A DNA stretch of 57,400 nucleotides from Geodermatophilus pulveris (GCF_900188375.1 NZ_FZOO01000014.1:1-57400); one strand, 5' to 3'; shown: positions 25,071-35,158, numbered from the stretch's first letter. Notes: a model not told the origin generated them from the sequence alone. A program made the numbers and translations.

Positions 25071-25986
25071 CACCGCCCTGTCCCCCGCCGACACCCGCAC
25101 CGCCCGGCCGGTCTGCACCACGTACGCCGAGGTCACCGAGGTGCGCGCCGGGGACCCGCAGGCCATCCGGCGGGCCCTGGCCGCGCGCCGCCGGCGGCCG
25201 CAGCTCCTCCCCCGGGACGGGCGGCTGATGCTCGTCGCCGCCGACCACCCCGCCCGGGGTGCGCTGGCCGCCCAGGGCCGGCCGACGGCGATGAACAGCC
25301 GCACCGACATGCTCGACCGGCTGCGCACCGCGCTGGCCCGCCCCGGCGTGGACGGCCTGCTGGCCACCGCGGACATCGCCGAGGACCTGCTGCTGCTCGG
25401 TGCCCTCGAGGACAAGGTCGTGGTGGCCTCGATGAACCGGGGCGGCCTCGTCGGCGCCAGCTTCGAGCTCGACGACAGGATGACCGCCTATGACGTCGCC
25501 GGGGTGGTGGAGGCCCGCTTCGACGCGGCCAAGATGCTCAACCGGATCGACCTGGACGACCCCGGCACGGTGCGGATGCTGGAGACCTGCGGCCGGGCGG
25601 TCACCGAGCTGGCGCGGGCCGGCGTCGTGGCCATGCTGGAGCCGTTCCTGTCCCGGCGGGTCGACGGCCGGGTCAGCAACGACCTGACCCCCGACGCGGT
25701 CATCAAGTCGGTGCACGTCGCCCAGGGGCTCGGGGCCACGTCGGCCTACACCTGGCTGAAGCTGCCGGTGGTCGCCGAGATGGCGCGCGTCATGGACGCC
25801 ACCACCCTGCCCACCCTGCTGCTCGGCGGGGACCCCTCCCGCCGGCCCGAGGAGACCTACGCCAGCTGGCGCGACGCCCTGGCGCTGCCGGCCGTCCGCG
25901 GGCTGGTCGTCGGGCGCACCCTGCTCTACCCCCCGGACGACGACGTCGAGGCCGCCGTGGACACCGCCGTGTCCCTGGTGCACTGA
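25063..25986 (+). CDS. Cgl0159-family TIM-barrel protein (aldolase-like)
   Basis: This 307-residue (beta/alpha)8 protein resembles class I aldolases of the DeoC/LacD type. Recognisable segments are MLVAADHPARGAL near 57, VVVASMNRGGLVGASFELDD near 124, AAKMLNRIDLDD near 152 and SAYTWLKLPVV near 225. The Lys in YTWLKLP is a good Schiff-base candidate. The pathway needs an aldolase that splits the phosphorylated deoxy-keto-gluconate, and no classical IolJ is present in the window. This protein, found next to iolC in corynebacterial iol clusters too, is the best candidate; that is inference. GTG start, overlapping iolC by eight bases. Confidence 0.82.
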   Translation: MSDTALSPADTRTARPVCTTYAEVTEVRAGDPQAIRRALAARRRRPQLLPRDGRLMLVAADHPARGALAAQGRPTAMNSRTDMLDRLRTALARPGVDGLLATADIAEDLLLLGALEDKVVVASMNRGGLVGASFELDDRMTAYDVAGVVEARFDAAKMLNRIDLDDPGTVRMLETCGRAVTELARAGVVAMLEPFLSRRVDGRVSNDLTPDAVIKSVHVAQGLGATSAYTWLKLPVVAEMARVMDATTLPTLLLGGDPSRRPEETYASWRDALALPAVRGLVVGRTLLYPPDDDVEAAVDTAVSLVH

Positions 25987-25996
25987 GGGCCCCGCG

Positions 25997-26908
25997 ATGA
26001 CGGCACCGGACCGCGACCTGCACCTGCCGGCCGGCACCGCCGCGGCCGGGCCCTACGCCCTGGAGGTGACGCCGGAGTCCGCCGGCTGGGGGCACACCAG
26101 CCTGCGCGTGCTCGAGCTGGCCGCCGGGGGCACGCACACCCTGGACACCGGCCCGGACGAGGTCCTCGTGGTCCCGCTGGAGGGTGGCCTGACCGTCACC
26201 TGCGAGGGCACCGAGCTGACCCTCGCCGGCCGCAGCGGCGTCTTCGCCGGCCCGACCGACTTCGCCTACCTGCCCCTCGGGGCGACCGCGACGCTGACCA
26301 GCCGGGGCGGCGGGCGGTTCGCGCTGTGCGGCGCCCGGGCCCGCCGGCGGCTGCCGGTGCGCCACGGCCCGGCCGCCGACGTCCCGGTCGAGCTCCGGGG
26401 TGCCGGGCGGTGCAGCCGCCAGGTGAACAACTTCGCCACCGCGGGCGTCTTCGAGGCCGACGCCGTCATCGCCTGCGAGGTCCTCACCCCCGGCGGGAAC
26501 TGGTCGTCCTACCCGCCGCACAAGCACGACGAGACCTCCGAGGTGGAGAGCGAGCTCGAGGAGGTCTACTACTTCGAGGTTTCCCCCGGGCCGCAGGGCC
26601 GGCCGGGCCTGGCCTACCACCGCGTCTACGGCACCGCCGACCGCCCGGTCGACGTGCTCGCCGAGGTCCGCGACCGGGACGTCGTCCTGGTCCCCCACGG
26701 CTGGCACGGCCCGTCGATCGCCGCCCCCGGGCACGACCTCTACTACCTCAACGTCATGGCCGGCCCCGGCCCGGAACGGGACTGGCGGATCGTCGACGAC
26801 CCCGACCACGCCTGGATCCGCGGCACGTGGGCCGACGAGCCGGTCGACCCCCGGTTGCCCCTGCACGCCCCCGCCGGCACCGCCCAGAACGGAGAGTCCC
26901 GACCGTGA
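25997..26908 (+). CDS. iolB: 5-deoxy-glucuronate isomerase
   Basis: This 303-residue bicupin enzyme isomerises 5-deoxy-glucuronate to 2-deoxy-5-keto-gluconate in inositol catabolism. The conserved metal-binding stretch NWSSYPPHKHDE is near 169-180, followed by ELEEVYYFEV near 189, and a further His lies in VPHGWHGP near 233. These match the four-ligand cupin site of IolB. Length agrees with the family. It starts with ATG 10 bp after the aldolase-like gene, and its stop overlaps the iolD start as GTGA. The last dozen residues (HAPAGTAQNGESRP) are an unconserved tail. Confidence 0.93.
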   Translation: MTAPDRDLHLPAGTAAAGPYALEVTPESAGWGHTSLRVLELAAGGTHTLDTGPDEVLVVPLEGGLTVTCEGTELTLAGRSGVFAGPTDFAYLPLGATATLTSRGGGRFALCGARARRRLPVRHGPAADVPVELRGAGRCSRQVNNFATAGVFEADAVIACEVLTPGGNWSSYPPHKHDETSEVESELEEVYYFEVSPGPQGRPGLAYHRVYGTADRPVDVLAEVRDRDVVLVPHGWHGPSIAAPGHDLYYLNVMAGPGPERDWRIVDDPDHAWIRGTWADEPVDPRLPLHAPAGTAQNGESRP

Positions 26909-28839
26909 GCCAGCACCTCCCGCCGCCGGCCGCTCCCGAGACGGTGCGGCTGACCGTCGCCCAGGCCGTCGTCCGCTTCCTGGCCCAGCAGCACACCGAG
27001 CGCGACGGGCAGCGGCAGCGGCTGTTCGCCGGCTGCTTCGGCATCTTCGGGCACGGCAACGTGGCCGGCCTCGGCCAGGCGCTGCTGCAGGCCGATATCG
27101 ACACCCCCGGCGCGCTGCCCTACGTGCTGGGCCGCAACGAGCAGGCCGTCGTGCACACCGCCGTGGCCTACGCCCGGGCCCGGGACCGGCTGCAGACCTG
27201 GGCGGTCTCCACCAGCGTCGGCCCCGGCTCCACCAACACCCTCACCGGTGCCGCGCTGGCGACCATCAACCGGCTGCCGGTGCTGCTGCTCCCGGCCGAC
27301 ACCTTCGCCACCCGCTCGGCCGGCCCGCTGCTGCAGGAGCTGGAGCGCCCGCACAGCGGTGACGTGACCGTCAACGACGCCTTCCGGCCGCTGTCGCGGT
27401 ACTTCGACCGCATCTGGCGACCCGAGCAGCTGCCCGGCGCCCTGCTCTCGGCGATGCGGGTGCTCACCGACCCGGCCGAGACCGGCGCGGTCACCCTGTG
27501 CTTCCCGCAGGACGTGCAGGCGGAGGCGTTCGACTGGCCGGTGGAGCTGTTCGCCGAGCGCACCTGGCACGTGGGCCGGCCGCTCCCGGAGCCGGCCGCG
27601 CTGGCCCGCGCGGTCGAGCTGATCCGCTCGGCCCGCCGGCCGCTGCTCGTGGCCGGCGGCGGGGTCGTCTACTCCCAGGCCACCGGGGCGCTGGCCGCCT
27701 TCGCCGAGGCGACCGGCATCCCGGTCGGGCAGACCCAGGCCGGCAAGGGCGCGCTGCCCTTCGACCACCCGCAGTCGGTGGGCGCGATCGGCTCCACCGG
27801 GACGACGGCGGCCAACGCCCTGGCCCGCGAGGCCGACGTCGTCGTCGGGGTCGGCACCCGCTGGCAGGACTTCACCACCGCCAGCCACACCGCCTTCAAC
27901 CACCCCGGCGTGCGCTTCGTGAACGTCAACGTGGCCGCGATGGACGCCGCCAAGCACGCCGGCGTGACGGTGCAGGCCGACGCCCGGGAGACCCTCACCG
28001 CCCTGTCCGGGGCGCTGGCCGGCTGGTCGGTCGACGACGGGTACCGGCAGCGCACCGCCGAGCTCGCCGCGCAGTGGGAGGCCACCGTGCAGGCCGCCTA
28101 CCACCCGCCGACGCCGAGCGCCGGCGAGGGCGGCCGGCTCACCCAGAACGAGGTCATCGGGCTGGTCAACGAGGTGTCCGGCCCGCGGGACGTGGTGGTC
28201 TGCGCGGCCGGGTCCATGCCCGGCGACCTGCACAAGATGTGGCGGGTGCGCGACCCCAAGGGCTACCACGTCGAGTACGGCTACTCGACCATGGGCTACG
28301 AGATCCCCGGCGGCATCGGCGTCCGGATGGCCAGCCCCGACCGCGACGTCTTCGTCATGGTCGGCGACGGCTCCTACCTGATGATGCCCACCGAGCTGGT
28401 CACCGCCGTGCAGGAGGGCGTCAAGATCGTCGTCGTCCTGGTGCAGAACCACGGCTTCGCCTCGATCGGTGCCCTGTCGGAGTCCCTCGGCTCCCAGCGG
28501 TTCGGCACCCGCTACCGGTACCGCTCGTCCTCCGGCCGGCTGGACGGCGACGTGCTGCCGGTGGACCTCGCCGCCAACGCCGCGAGCCTCGGCGTCGACG
28601 TCCTGGTCGCCCAGGACGGGCCGAGCCTCGAGGCGGCGCTGCGCAAGGCCAAGGCGAGCGACCGCGCCACCGTCGTGCACGTCGAGACCGACCCGCTCGT
28701 CGACGCGCCGTCCAGCGAGTCATGGTGGGACGTCCCGGTCAGCGAGGTCTCCACCCTGCAGAGCACCCAGGAGGCGCGCGCGGTCTACGACCGCTGGAAG
28801 GCCGTCCAGCGCGACCACCTCGCCCCGCCCCAGCCCTGA
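26905..28839 (+). CDS. iolD: 3D-(3,5/4)-trihydroxycyclohexane-1,2-dione hydrolase
   Basis: This 644-residue thiamine-diphosphate enzyme opens the ring of trihydroxycyclohexane-dione to 5-deoxy-glucuronate. The cofactor-activating Glu is in GRNEQAVVHTA near 75, the diphosphate-binding motif GDGSYLMMP is near 490, and a downstream Asn lies in VVLVQNHGFA. Strongly typical stretches are GCFGIFGHGNVAGLG near 43 and GYSTMGYEIPGGIGVRMAS near 460. Length matches IolD. GTG 26905 overlaps the iolB stop by four bases, with GGAG ten bases before. Confidence 0.95.
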   Translation: MSQHLPPPAAPETVRLTVAQAVVRFLAQQHTERDGQRQRLFAGCFGIFGHGNVAGLGQALLQADIDTPGALPYVLGRNEQAVVHTAVAYARARDRLQTWAVSTSVGPGSTNTLTGAALATINRLPVLLLPADTFATRSAGPLLQELERPHSGDVTVNDAFRPLSRYFDRIWRPEQLPGALLSAMRVLTDPAETGAVTLCFPQDVQAEAFDWPVELFAERTWHVGRPLPEPAALARAVELIRSARRPLLVAGGGVVYSQATGALAAFAEATGIPVGQTQAGKGALPFDHPQSVGAIGSTGTTAANALAREADVVVGVGTRWQDFTTASHTAFNHPGVRFVNVNVAAMDAAKHAGVTVQADARETLTALSGALAGWSVDDGYRQRTAELAAQWEATVQAAYHPPTPSAGEGGRLTQNEVIGLVNEVSGPRDVVVCAAGSMPGDLHKMWRVRDPKGYHVEYGYSTMGYEIPGGIGVRMASPDRDVFVMVGDGSYLMMPTELVTAVQEGVKIVVVLVQNHGFASIGALSESLGSQRFGTRYRYRSSSGRLDGDVLPVDLAANAASLGVDVLVAQDGPSLEAALRKAKASDRATVVHVETDPLVDAPSSESWWDVPVSEVSTLQSTQEARAVYDRWKAVQRDHLAPPQP

Positions 28840-28879
28840 GCCAGCCCGACCGACCCGCCCGTCGAAGGAGGAGGACCGC

Positions 28880-29878
28880 ATGACCGCGGAGGACCAGGTG
28901 GCACCCGCACCGCACGAGGAGGCCGGCCGGGGCCGCAGCCGGATCCGGGTGGGGTCCGCGCCCGACTCGTGGGGCGTCTGGTTCCCCGACGACCCGGAGC
29001 AGGTGCCCTACCAGCAGTTCCTCGACGAGGTGAGCGCCTGCGGCTACGAGTGGATCGAGCTGGGCCCCTACGGCTACCTGCCCACCGACCCGGCGCGGCT
29101 GTCCGACGAGCTCGCCGCGCGCGGGCTCCGGGTGTCCGCCGGCACCGTGTTCGAGCACCTGCACCGCCCGGACTCGTGGGACGCGGTGTGGGACCAGGTG
29201 CGGGACGTCGCATCGCTGACCGCGGCGATGGGCGGCACCCACGTCGTCGTCATCCCCGGGATGTTCCGCGACGAGAAGACGGGGGCCGACATCGAGCCCC
29301 GGCGGCTGACCCCCGAGGCCTGGGCGGCCAAGACCACGGGCGTCGAGCGGCTGGGCCGCGCGGTGCAGGAGGAGTACGGCCTGTCCATCGCCTACCACCC
29401 GCACGCGGAGAGCCACGTCGGGTACCAGGAGGACATCGAGCGCTTCCTCGCCGACACCGACCCGCGGTACGTGCCGCTGTGCCTGGACACCGGGCACGTC
29501 AGCTACTACCGCGGCGACAACCTCGAGCTGATCGACAAGTACCCGGAGCGGATCGGCTACCTGCACCTCAAGCAGGTCGACCCGGCGGTCATCGACGAGG
29601 TGCTCGAGAAGGACGTCGTCTGGCCGGAGGCGGTGCGGATGGGTGCGATGGCCGAGCCGCCGAACGGCGTGCCGGCCTACCCGCCGCTGTTCGAGGCGAT
29701 CGAGGAGCACGGCCTGGACGTGTTCGCGATCGTCGAGCACGACCTCTACCCGTGCCCGCCGGACGTCCCGTTCCCCATCGCCCGGCGCACCCACCGCTAC
29801 ATCGGCAGCTGCGGGTACCCGTCGCTGCAGATCGGCGCCCCCCGGACCCCCGCCAGCGCCGAGGAGGGCCGGGCGTGA
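28880..29878 (+). CDS. iolE: Inosose dehydratase-type TIM barrel
   Basis: This 332-residue xylose-isomerase-like protein should dehydrate 2-keto-myo-inositol (inosose) with a divalent metal. Visible segments are [16 protein letters not shown] near 26, [17 protein letters not shown] near 55, IAYHPHAES near 172, [15 protein letters not shown] near 202 and HLKQVDP near 230. The His, Glu and Asp ligands of the family lie in these. It differs from the Bacillus IolE sequence type, so the name rests partly on operon order (iolB-iolD-iolE-iolG-iolH), which matches corynebacterial clusters. AAGGAGGAGG precedes the ATG. The stop overlaps iolG as GTGA. Confidence 0.8.
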   Translation: MTAEDQVAPAPHEEAGRGRSRIRVGSAPDSWGVWFPDDPEQVPYQQFLDEVSACGYEWIELGPYGYLPTDPARLSDELAARGLRVSAGTVFEHLHRPDSWDAVWDQVRDVASLTAAMGGTHVVVIPGMFRDEKTGADIEPRRLTPEAWAAKTTGVERLGRAVQEEYGLSIAYHPHAESHVGYQEDIERFLADTDPRYVPLCLDTGHVSYYRGDNLELIDKYPERIGYLHLKQVDPAVIDEVLEKDVVWPEAVRMGAMAEPPNGVPAYPPLFEAIEEHGLDVFAIVEHDLYPCPPDVPFPIARRTHRYIGSCGYPSLQIGAPRTPASAEEGRA

Positions 29879-30948
29879 CCACCGCCGAGACCCGCGCCGG
29901 GGCGCTCCCCGACCTCGCCGACGTCCCCGCCCGCGACCTGCGGGTCGCCGTCCTCGGCGTCGGGATGATGGGCGCCGACCACGTCGCCCGCCTCTACAGC
30001 CGCATCTCCGGGGCCTCCGTGGTCGCGGTCAGCGACGCCTTCGCCGACAAGGCCGGGCAGGTGGCCGCCACCGTGCCCGGCTGCCGGGTGGTCGGCGACC
30101 CGCTGGCCGCGATCGCCGACGACGACGTCGACGCCGTCCTGGTGGCCACGCCCGGCCGGTTCCACGAGGAGCAGGTGCTCGCCTGCATCGAGCGGGGCAA
30201 GCCGGTGCTGTGCGAGAAGCCGCTGACCATGGACGCGACCAGCTCCCTGGGCATCGTGCGGGCCGAGGAGGAGTACACCGCCCGCACCGGCCGCCGGCTG
30301 GTGACGGTGGGCTTCATGCGCCGCTTCGACCCCGAGTACGCCGAGCTCAAGGCGCTGATCGACGCCGGAGGGCTGGGCGAGCCGCTGGTCGTGCACTGCG
30401 CGCACCGCAACGCCGCCGTCCCGCCGCACTTCACCAGCGAGATGATGGTCAACGACTCGGTGGTGCACGAGGTCGACGTGACCCGGTTCCTCCTCGGCGA
30501 GGAGATCGCCGCGGTGACCGTGCTGCGGCCGCGGGCGACCCGGCACGCGGTCGCCGGCCAGTCCGACCCGCTCCTGGTGCTGTTCGAGACCACGGGCGGC
30601 CGGATGGTCGACGTCGAGTGCTTCGTGAGCACCGGGGTCGGCTACGAGGTGCGCACCGAGGTGGTCGGCGAGGACGGCAGCGCGATGATCGGCCTGGACC
30701 CCGGCCTGGTGCGCACCTCCGGCGGGCCGTCGGGAGCGGCCCGGTCGAGCGGCATCGCGCCGGACTTCCGGCAGCGGTTCGGCCGCGCCTACGACATCGA
30801 GCTGCAGCGCTGGGTCGACGCCGCCCGCCGCGGGGAGGTCGACGGGCCGGGCGCGTGGGACGGGTACGCGGCGCAGGCCGTGTGCGCGGCCGGCGTCGAG
30901 GCGCTGCGCACCGGACAGCGCACCGAGATCCGGCTGGAGCCGCGGTGA
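29875..30948 (+). CDS. iolG: myo-Inositol 2-dehydrogenase
   Basis: This is a 357-residue Gfo/Idh/MocA dehydrogenase. An N-terminal Rossmann fold carries [16 protein letters not shown] near 24-39, then the catalytic Lys in LCEKPLTM near 116 and [14 protein letters not shown] near 145. The substrate-side motif [11 protein letters not shown] is near 178, and [18 protein letters not shown] with the catalytic His and Asp is near 198. The AHRN and HEVD pattern is characteristic of inositol dehydrogenases. It oxidises myo-inositol to inosose with NAD+. Overlaps iolE and the next gene by four bases each. About 20 extra residues precede the Rossmann fold. Confidence 0.92.
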   Translation: MTTAETRAGALPDLADVPARDLRVAVLGVGMMGADHVARLYSRISGASVVAVSDAFADKAGQVAATVPGCRVVGDPLAAIADDDVDAVLVATPGRFHEEQVLACIERGKPVLCEKPLTMDATSSLGIVRAEEEYTARTGRRLVTVGFMRRFDPEYAELKALIDAGGLGEPLVVHCAHRNAAVPPHFTSEMMVNDSVVHEVDVTRFLLGEEIAAVTVLRPRATRHAVAGQSDPLLVLFETTGGRMVDVECFVSTGVGYEVRTEVVGEDGSAMIGLDPGLVRTSGGPSGAARSSGIAPDFRQRFGRAYDIELQRWVDAARRGEVDGPGAWDGYAAQAVCAAGVEALRTGQRTEIRLEPR

Positions 30949-31814
30949 GGATCGCCCTCGACCCGCAGATGCTGCGCGGCGTCCCGCTGCTGGAGCTGCC
31001 CGACGTGGTGGCCGGCATGGGCTACGAGTGGATCGAGCTCTCGCCCCGGGAGGACTTCGTCCCCTTCTTCAAGCACCCCCGGGTGGACACCGCCACGGTG
31101 CGCGCGCTCCGGACCCGGCTCGCCGACGCCGGCGTGGGCGTCACCTCCGTGCTGCCGGTGATGCGCTGGTCGGGCCCCGGGGAGGTGGAGCGGCAGGCGG
31201 CGGTGCGGTACTGGAGGCGGGCCCTCGAGATCTGCGTCGAGCTCGGCGTGGACACGATGAACTCCGAGTTCAACGGCCGGCCCGAGGCCCCGGAGCTGGC
31301 CGAGGCCATGTTCTGGCGGTCCATGGAGGAGCTGCTGCCGCTGTTCGAGCGCGAGGGCGTGAAGCTCGCGCTCGAACCGCACCCGGACGACTTCATCGAG
31401 CTCGGGCACCCCGCGGTCGACATGGTCCGCGGGATCGACAGCCCGTGCGTGTCCTTCCTGTACTGCCTGCCGCACACCTTCCACCAGGGCGACGACGCGC
31501 CCGGGATCATCGCGCACGCCGGCGACCTGCTCACCCACGTGCACGTCGCCGACTCGATGGACCACACCGCCTCCGACGGGCTGCGGTACATCACCAACCC
31601 GCCCGGCAACACCGTCCGCGTGCACCAGCACGCGGAGATCGGCCGGGGGGACGTCGACTTCGACGAGGCCTTCGCCGCCCTGGCCGGGATCGGCTTCGAC
31701 GGCGTCCTGACCACCTGCGTCTTCGGGTGGGACGAGCAGGCCCGCGAGTCGGGCACGCGGATGCTGTCCGCCATCCGCGACCTGGTCACCAAGCACTTCC
31801 CGTCCACCCCCTGA
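30945..31814 (+). CDS. iolH: IolH-type sugar phosphate isomerase/epimerase
   Basis: This 289-residue TIM-barrel protein starts [19 protein letters not shown] and contains [17 protein letters not shown] near 27, [12 protein letters not shown] near 105, [14 protein letters not shown] near 142, and [13 protein letters not shown] near 196. Metal ligands Glu, Asp and His sit in these strands. IolH proteins accompany iolG in many iol clusters. Their exact step is unclear; epimerisation of inosose or other inositol isomers is often proposed. GTG 30945 overlaps the iolG stop. It is followed by iolA after 12 bp. Confidence 0.82.
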   Translation: MRIALDPQMLRGVPLLELPDVVAGMGYEWIELSPREDFVPFFKHPRVDTATVRALRTRLADAGVGVTSVLPVMRWSGPGEVERQAAVRYWRRALEICVELGVDTMNSEFNGRPEAPELAEAMFWRSMEELLPLFEREGVKLALEPHPDDFIELGHPAVDMVRGIDSPCVSFLYCLPHTFHQGDDAPGIIAHAGDLLTHVHVADSMDHTASDGLRYITNPPGNTVRVHQHAEIGRGDVDFDEAFAALAGIGFDGVLTTCVFGWDEQARESGTRMLSAIRDLVTKHFPSTP

Positions 31815-31826
31815 GGAGCTCCACCC

Positions 31827-33320
31827 ATGGCCACCCACATCCCGCACTGGATCGGCGGCGCCCGCCGCGACGGCACCAGCGGTCGCACCGGGGAGGTGAC
31901 CGACTCCGCGACCGGTGAGGTCGTCGGCGAGGTCGCCCTGGCCTCGGTCGAGGAGGTCGACGCCGCCGTCGCCGCGGCCGCCGCGGCGTTCCCCGCGTGG
32001 CGGGACACCTCGCTGGCCCGGCGCACCGCGGTGCTGTTCCGGTTCCGGGAGCTGCTCAACGCCCGCAAGCCCGAGCTGGCCGCGATCATCACCGCCGAGC
32101 ACGGCAAGGTCCTCGACGACGCCCTGGGCGAGGTCTCCCGCGGCCAGGAGGTCGTCGAGTACGCCTGCGGGGTGCCCTCCCTGGTCCGCGGCGGGTTCAC
32201 CGAGAACGCCTCCACCGACGTCGACGTGTTCTCCATCCGCCAGCCGCTCGGCCCGGTCGCGGTCATCAGCCCGTTCAACTTCCCCGCGATGGTCCCGATG
32301 TGGTTCTTCCCCATCGCGATCGCCACCGGCAACACCGTCGTCCTCAAGCCCAGCGAGCAGGACCCCTCCGCGGCGATCTGGCTGGCCGAGCTGTGGAAGG
32401 AGGCCGGGCTGCCCGACGGCGTCTTCAACGTCGCGCAGGGCGACAAGGTCGCCGTCGACCGGCTGCTCGAGCACCCGGACGTCAAGAGCGTCTCCTTCGT
32501 CGGGTCCACCGCGATCGCCCGCCACGTCTACGAGACCGGCACCCGGCACGGCAAGCGGGTGCAGGCCCTCGGCGGGGCGAAGAACCACATGGTCGTGCTC
32601 CCCGACGCCGACCTGGACCTGGCCGCCGACCAGGCGGTCAACTCCGGCTTCGGCTCGGCCGGCGAGCGGTGCATGGCCATCAGCGCGGTGCTCGCCGTCG
32701 GCGGCATCGGCGACGACCTGGTGGCCCGGATCGCCGAGCGCACGCGGACGCTGCGCACCGGGGACGGGCGCAAGGGCTGCGACATGGGCCCGCTGATCAG
32801 CAAGCGGCACCGCGACCGGGTCGAGTCCTACGTCCAGGCCGGAGAGGCCGACGGCGCCAAGGTCGTCGTCGACGGCCGCCAGGTGACGCCCGACGGCGCC
32901 GAGGAGGGCTTCTGGCTGGGCCCGACGCTGGTCGACCACGTCGAGCCGCACATGAGCGTCTACACCGACGAGATCTTCGGCCCGGTGCTGTCGGTGCTGC
33001 GGGTGGACACCTACGAGCACGCGGTCGAGCTGGTCAACCGCAACGAGTACGGCAACGGCACCGCGATCTTCACCAACGACGGCGGCGCCGCCCGGCGGTT
33101 CCAGCACGAGGTGGAGGTCGGGATGATCGGCATCAACGTGCCCATCCCGGTGCCGATGGCCTACTACTCCTTCGGCGGGTGGAAGAGCAGCCTGTTCGGC
33201 GACTCGCACGCCCACGGCGCCGAGGGCGTGCACTTCTTCACCCGCGGCAAGGTCGTCACCAGCCGCTGGCTGGACCCCAGCCACGGCGGCCTCAACCTGG
33301 GCTTCCCGCAGAACGCCTGA
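31827..33320 (+). CDS. iolA: Methylmalonate-semialdehyde dehydrogenase (CoA-acylating)
   Basis: This 497-residue aldehyde dehydrogenase converts malonate semialdehyde to acetyl-CoA and CO2 at the end of inositol breakdown; in valine breakdown (mmsA) it uses methylmalonate semialdehyde. The motif VISPFNFPAMVPMWFFPIAI near 145 and the catalytic Cys in GSAGERCMAIS near 290 are typical. The enzyme lacks the general-base Glu of hydrolytic ALDHs, as expected for CoA-dependent members. GAGGAG lies before the ATG. An iolA homologue is needed for both pathways, and valine dehydrogenase lies 20 kb away. Confidence 0.94.
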   Translation: MATHIPHWIGGARRDGTSGRTGEVTDSATGEVVGEVALASVEEVDAAVAAAAAAFPAWRDTSLARRTAVLFRFRELLNARKPELAAIITAEHGKVLDDALGEVSRGQEVVEYACGVPSLVRGGFTENASTDVDVFSIRQPLGPVAVISPFNFPAMVPMWFFPIAIATGNTVVLKPSEQDPSAAIWLAELWKEAGLPDGVFNVAQGDKVAVDRLLEHPDVKSVSFVGSTAIARHVYETGTRHGKRVQALGGAKNHMVVLPDADLDLAADQAVNSGFGSAGERCMAISAVLAVGGIGDDLVARIAERTRTLRTGDGRKGCDMGPLISKRHRDRVESYVQAGEADGAKVVVDGRQVTPDGAEEGFWLGPTLVDHVEPHMSVYTDEIFGPVLSVLRVDTYEHAVELVNRNEYGNGTAIFTNDGGAARRFQHEVEVGMIGINVPIPVPMAYYSFGGWKSSLFGDSHAHGAEGVHFFTRGKVVTSRWLDPSHGGLNLGFPQNA

Positions 33321-33334
33321 CCGGGCCGGCGCCG

Positions 33335-34390
33335 GTGGGACCCACCTCCGGCCGCGGCGGGGACGCCCCGGCCGGGGTCGCCGGGCGGATGGCGGACGCG
33401 GCCGCTGCCTGGCTGGCCGCGCTGGACCCGGCGCAGCGGAGCCTGGCCCAGCGGCCCGGACCGCCGGGTGGCCCGGCGGCGGAGGACGGACGGCTGCGCT
33501 GGCACTACGTGCCGACCGACCACGGCGGGTTGCCCCTGGGGGAACAGCGGCCGGTGCAGCAGTCCCTGGCCATGCGCCTGGTGTCCACCGGGCTGTCGGT
33601 CGCCGGCTACGTGACCGTCTGCGGCGTCATGGGCCTGGAGGACGTGCTCGACCGGGCGGAGGGCTTCCCCCGCGGCGGGGCGGGGCGGGAGCGCTACCGC
33701 GACCGGGGGCTGTACTACCTGCGGGTGTTCGGCGAGCCGGGGGGCGCGGCCCCGTGGGGGTGGCGGTTCGGCGGCCACCACGTCTCGCTCAACAACCTCG
33801 TGGTCGACGGCCGGGTCCGGGGCGTGACGCCGTGCTTCCTCGGCGCCAACCCGGCGGCGGCGCCGCTGCTCGGGGCCGGCACGCTGCGGCTGCTGGGCGC
33901 GACCGAGGACCTGGCGCGGGACCTGGTCCGCTCGCTGCCGCCCGCGCTGCGGGCCCGGGCGGTGGTGCCCGGCCGGGCGCCCGCGGACATCGTCAGCCGC
34001 AACCGCCCGCTGCTGCCCCGCGCCGGCGAGGCGGAGCCGGGGCCGGACGGCGGGGTGCTGCCGCTGACCCCCGGTCCGCGGGGACTCCCGGGCAGCGAGC
34101 TGGACGGCGACCGGCGCCGGCAGCTGGAGGCGCTCCTGTCGGCCCACGTGGGCCGGGTGCCGGACGGGCTGGCCGCACCGGTCGACGTCGACTCCGTGCA
34201 CCTGCTGTGGGCCGGCTCCACCGACCCGGGCCGGCCGCACTACTACCGGCTGCAGGGGCCGCGGCTGCTCGTCGAGTGGGACAACACCCAGCAGGACGGC
34301 AACCACGCGCACTCGGTCTGGCGCGACCCGGAGGCCGACTTCGGCCTGGACGCCCTCGCCGCCCACCGGGCGGCGCACCACACCGGCTGA
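33335..34390 (+). CDS. DUF3500-family protein
   Basis: This 351-residue protein matches the DUF3500 pattern: RMADAAAAWLAALDPAQR near 18, HYVPTDHGGLPLGEQRP near 56, FGGHHVSLNN near 145, and HYYRLQGPRLLVEWDNTQ near 302 followed by NHAHSVWRDP. The conserved His residues suggest a metal site. Biochemical function is unknown. It lies 14 bp after iolA and so is probably the last gene of the iol operon, and DUF3500 genes are seen with carbohydrate degradation elsewhere. GTG 33335 has no clear ribosome site, and ATG 33389 is an alternative start. It faces the next gene tail to tail with 21 bp between. Confidence 0.8.
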   Translation: MGPTSGRGGDAPAGVAGRMADAAAAWLAALDPAQRSLAQRPGPPGGPAAEDGRLRWHYVPTDHGGLPLGEQRPVQQSLAMRLVSTGLSVAGYVTVCGVMGLEDVLDRAEGFPRGGAGRERYRDRGLYYLRVFGEPGGAAPWGWRFGGHHVSLNNLVVDGRVRGVTPCFLGANPAAAPLLGAGTLRLLGATEDLARDLVRSLPPALRARAVVPGRAPADIVSRNRPLLPRAGEAEPGPDGGVLPLTPGPRGLPGSELDGDRRRQLEALLSAHVGRVPDGLAAPVDVDSVHLLWAGSTDPGRPHYYRLQGPRLLVEWDNTQQDGNHAHSVWRDPEADFGLDALAAHRAAHHTG

Positions 34391-34411
34391 CCCCGGGGGC
34401 CGGCCGGTCCC

Positions 34412-35158
34412 TCAGCCGGCGAAGGCGGTGCGGAAGCTCGCGAGCGCCTGCTCCGGGTCACCGGAGGCCCAGCCCTCCAGCGCGACGACGCCGTCGTAGC
34501 CGAGCCGGTCGAGCGTGGCCGCGATCGCCGGGTGGTGGATCTCCCCGGTGCCCGGCTCGCACCGGCCCGGGACGTCGGCGACCTGGATCTCGCCGACCAG
34601 CGGCAGCGCCCGCTCCACCAGCGCGACCAGGTCCCCCTCGCCGATCTGGGCGTGGTACAGGTCGAGGTTGAGCCGCAGGTGGGGGCTGCCCACGGCCTCG
34701 ACCAGCGCAATCGTGTCGGCGGCGCGGGCGAACGGCGTCCCCGGGTGGTCGACGGCGGTGTTGAGGTTCTCCAGGGTGAACACCCGCCCGGCCCGCTCCC
34801 CCAACGCCGCCAGCCGCTCGAGCGTCCGGGCCGCGGTGAGCCACATCGCCGGGGTGACGACCTCGGTGGGCACCACCGGCAGCCCGCGGCCGTCCAGCCC
34901 GGTCCCGTGCACGTTGAGCCGCGGGCAGTCGAGCCGCTCGGCGACGGCCAGGGACTGCGCGGCCGTGCGCAGCAGCTCCGCGGCGCCGTCGGGGTCGGCG
35001 AGGGTGCCGGTGACGTACCCGGTCATGGAGGAGAAGGTCGCGCCGGTCTCCACGAGCGCGTCGACGTCCTTGGCCGTCCAGTCCCAGATCTCCACCTCGA
35101 ACCCGAGGCCGGCGATGCGCCGCACCCGCTCGGCGAACGGCAGGTCGAGGAAGAGCAT
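34412..35158 (-). CDS. Hydroxypyruvate-isomerase-like TIM barrel; start uncertain
   Basis: This protein of at least 248 residues belongs to the Hyi/xylose-isomerase-like superfamily. It carries LDLPFAERVRRIAGLGFEVE at its head, VFTLENLNTAVDHPG near 130, LRLNLDLYHAQIGEGDLVAL near 163, and GEIQVADVPGRCEPGTGEI near 188 with VALEGWA near 222. The metal ligands Glu, Asp and His are present. ATG 35158 begins too far into the first beta strand. The frame stays open upstream to the previous stop but offers no ATG, GTG or TTG, only CTG after a GGGGAGG. It is third in a P450-dehydrogenase-isomerase operon and probably acts on a keto-cyclitol or keto-sugar. Confidence 0.8.
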   Translation of the reverse strand: MLFLDLPFAERVRRIAGLGFEVEIWDWTAKDVDALVETGATFSSMTGYVTGTLADPDGAAELLRTAAQSLAVAERLDCPRLNVHGTGLDGRGLPVVPTEVVTPAMWLTAARTLERLAALGERAGRVFTLENLNTAVDHPGTPFARAADTIALVEAVGSPHLRLNLDLYHAQIGEGDLVALVERALPLVGEIQVADVPGRCEPGTGEIHHPAIAATLDRLGYDGVVALEGWASGDPEQALASFRTAFAG

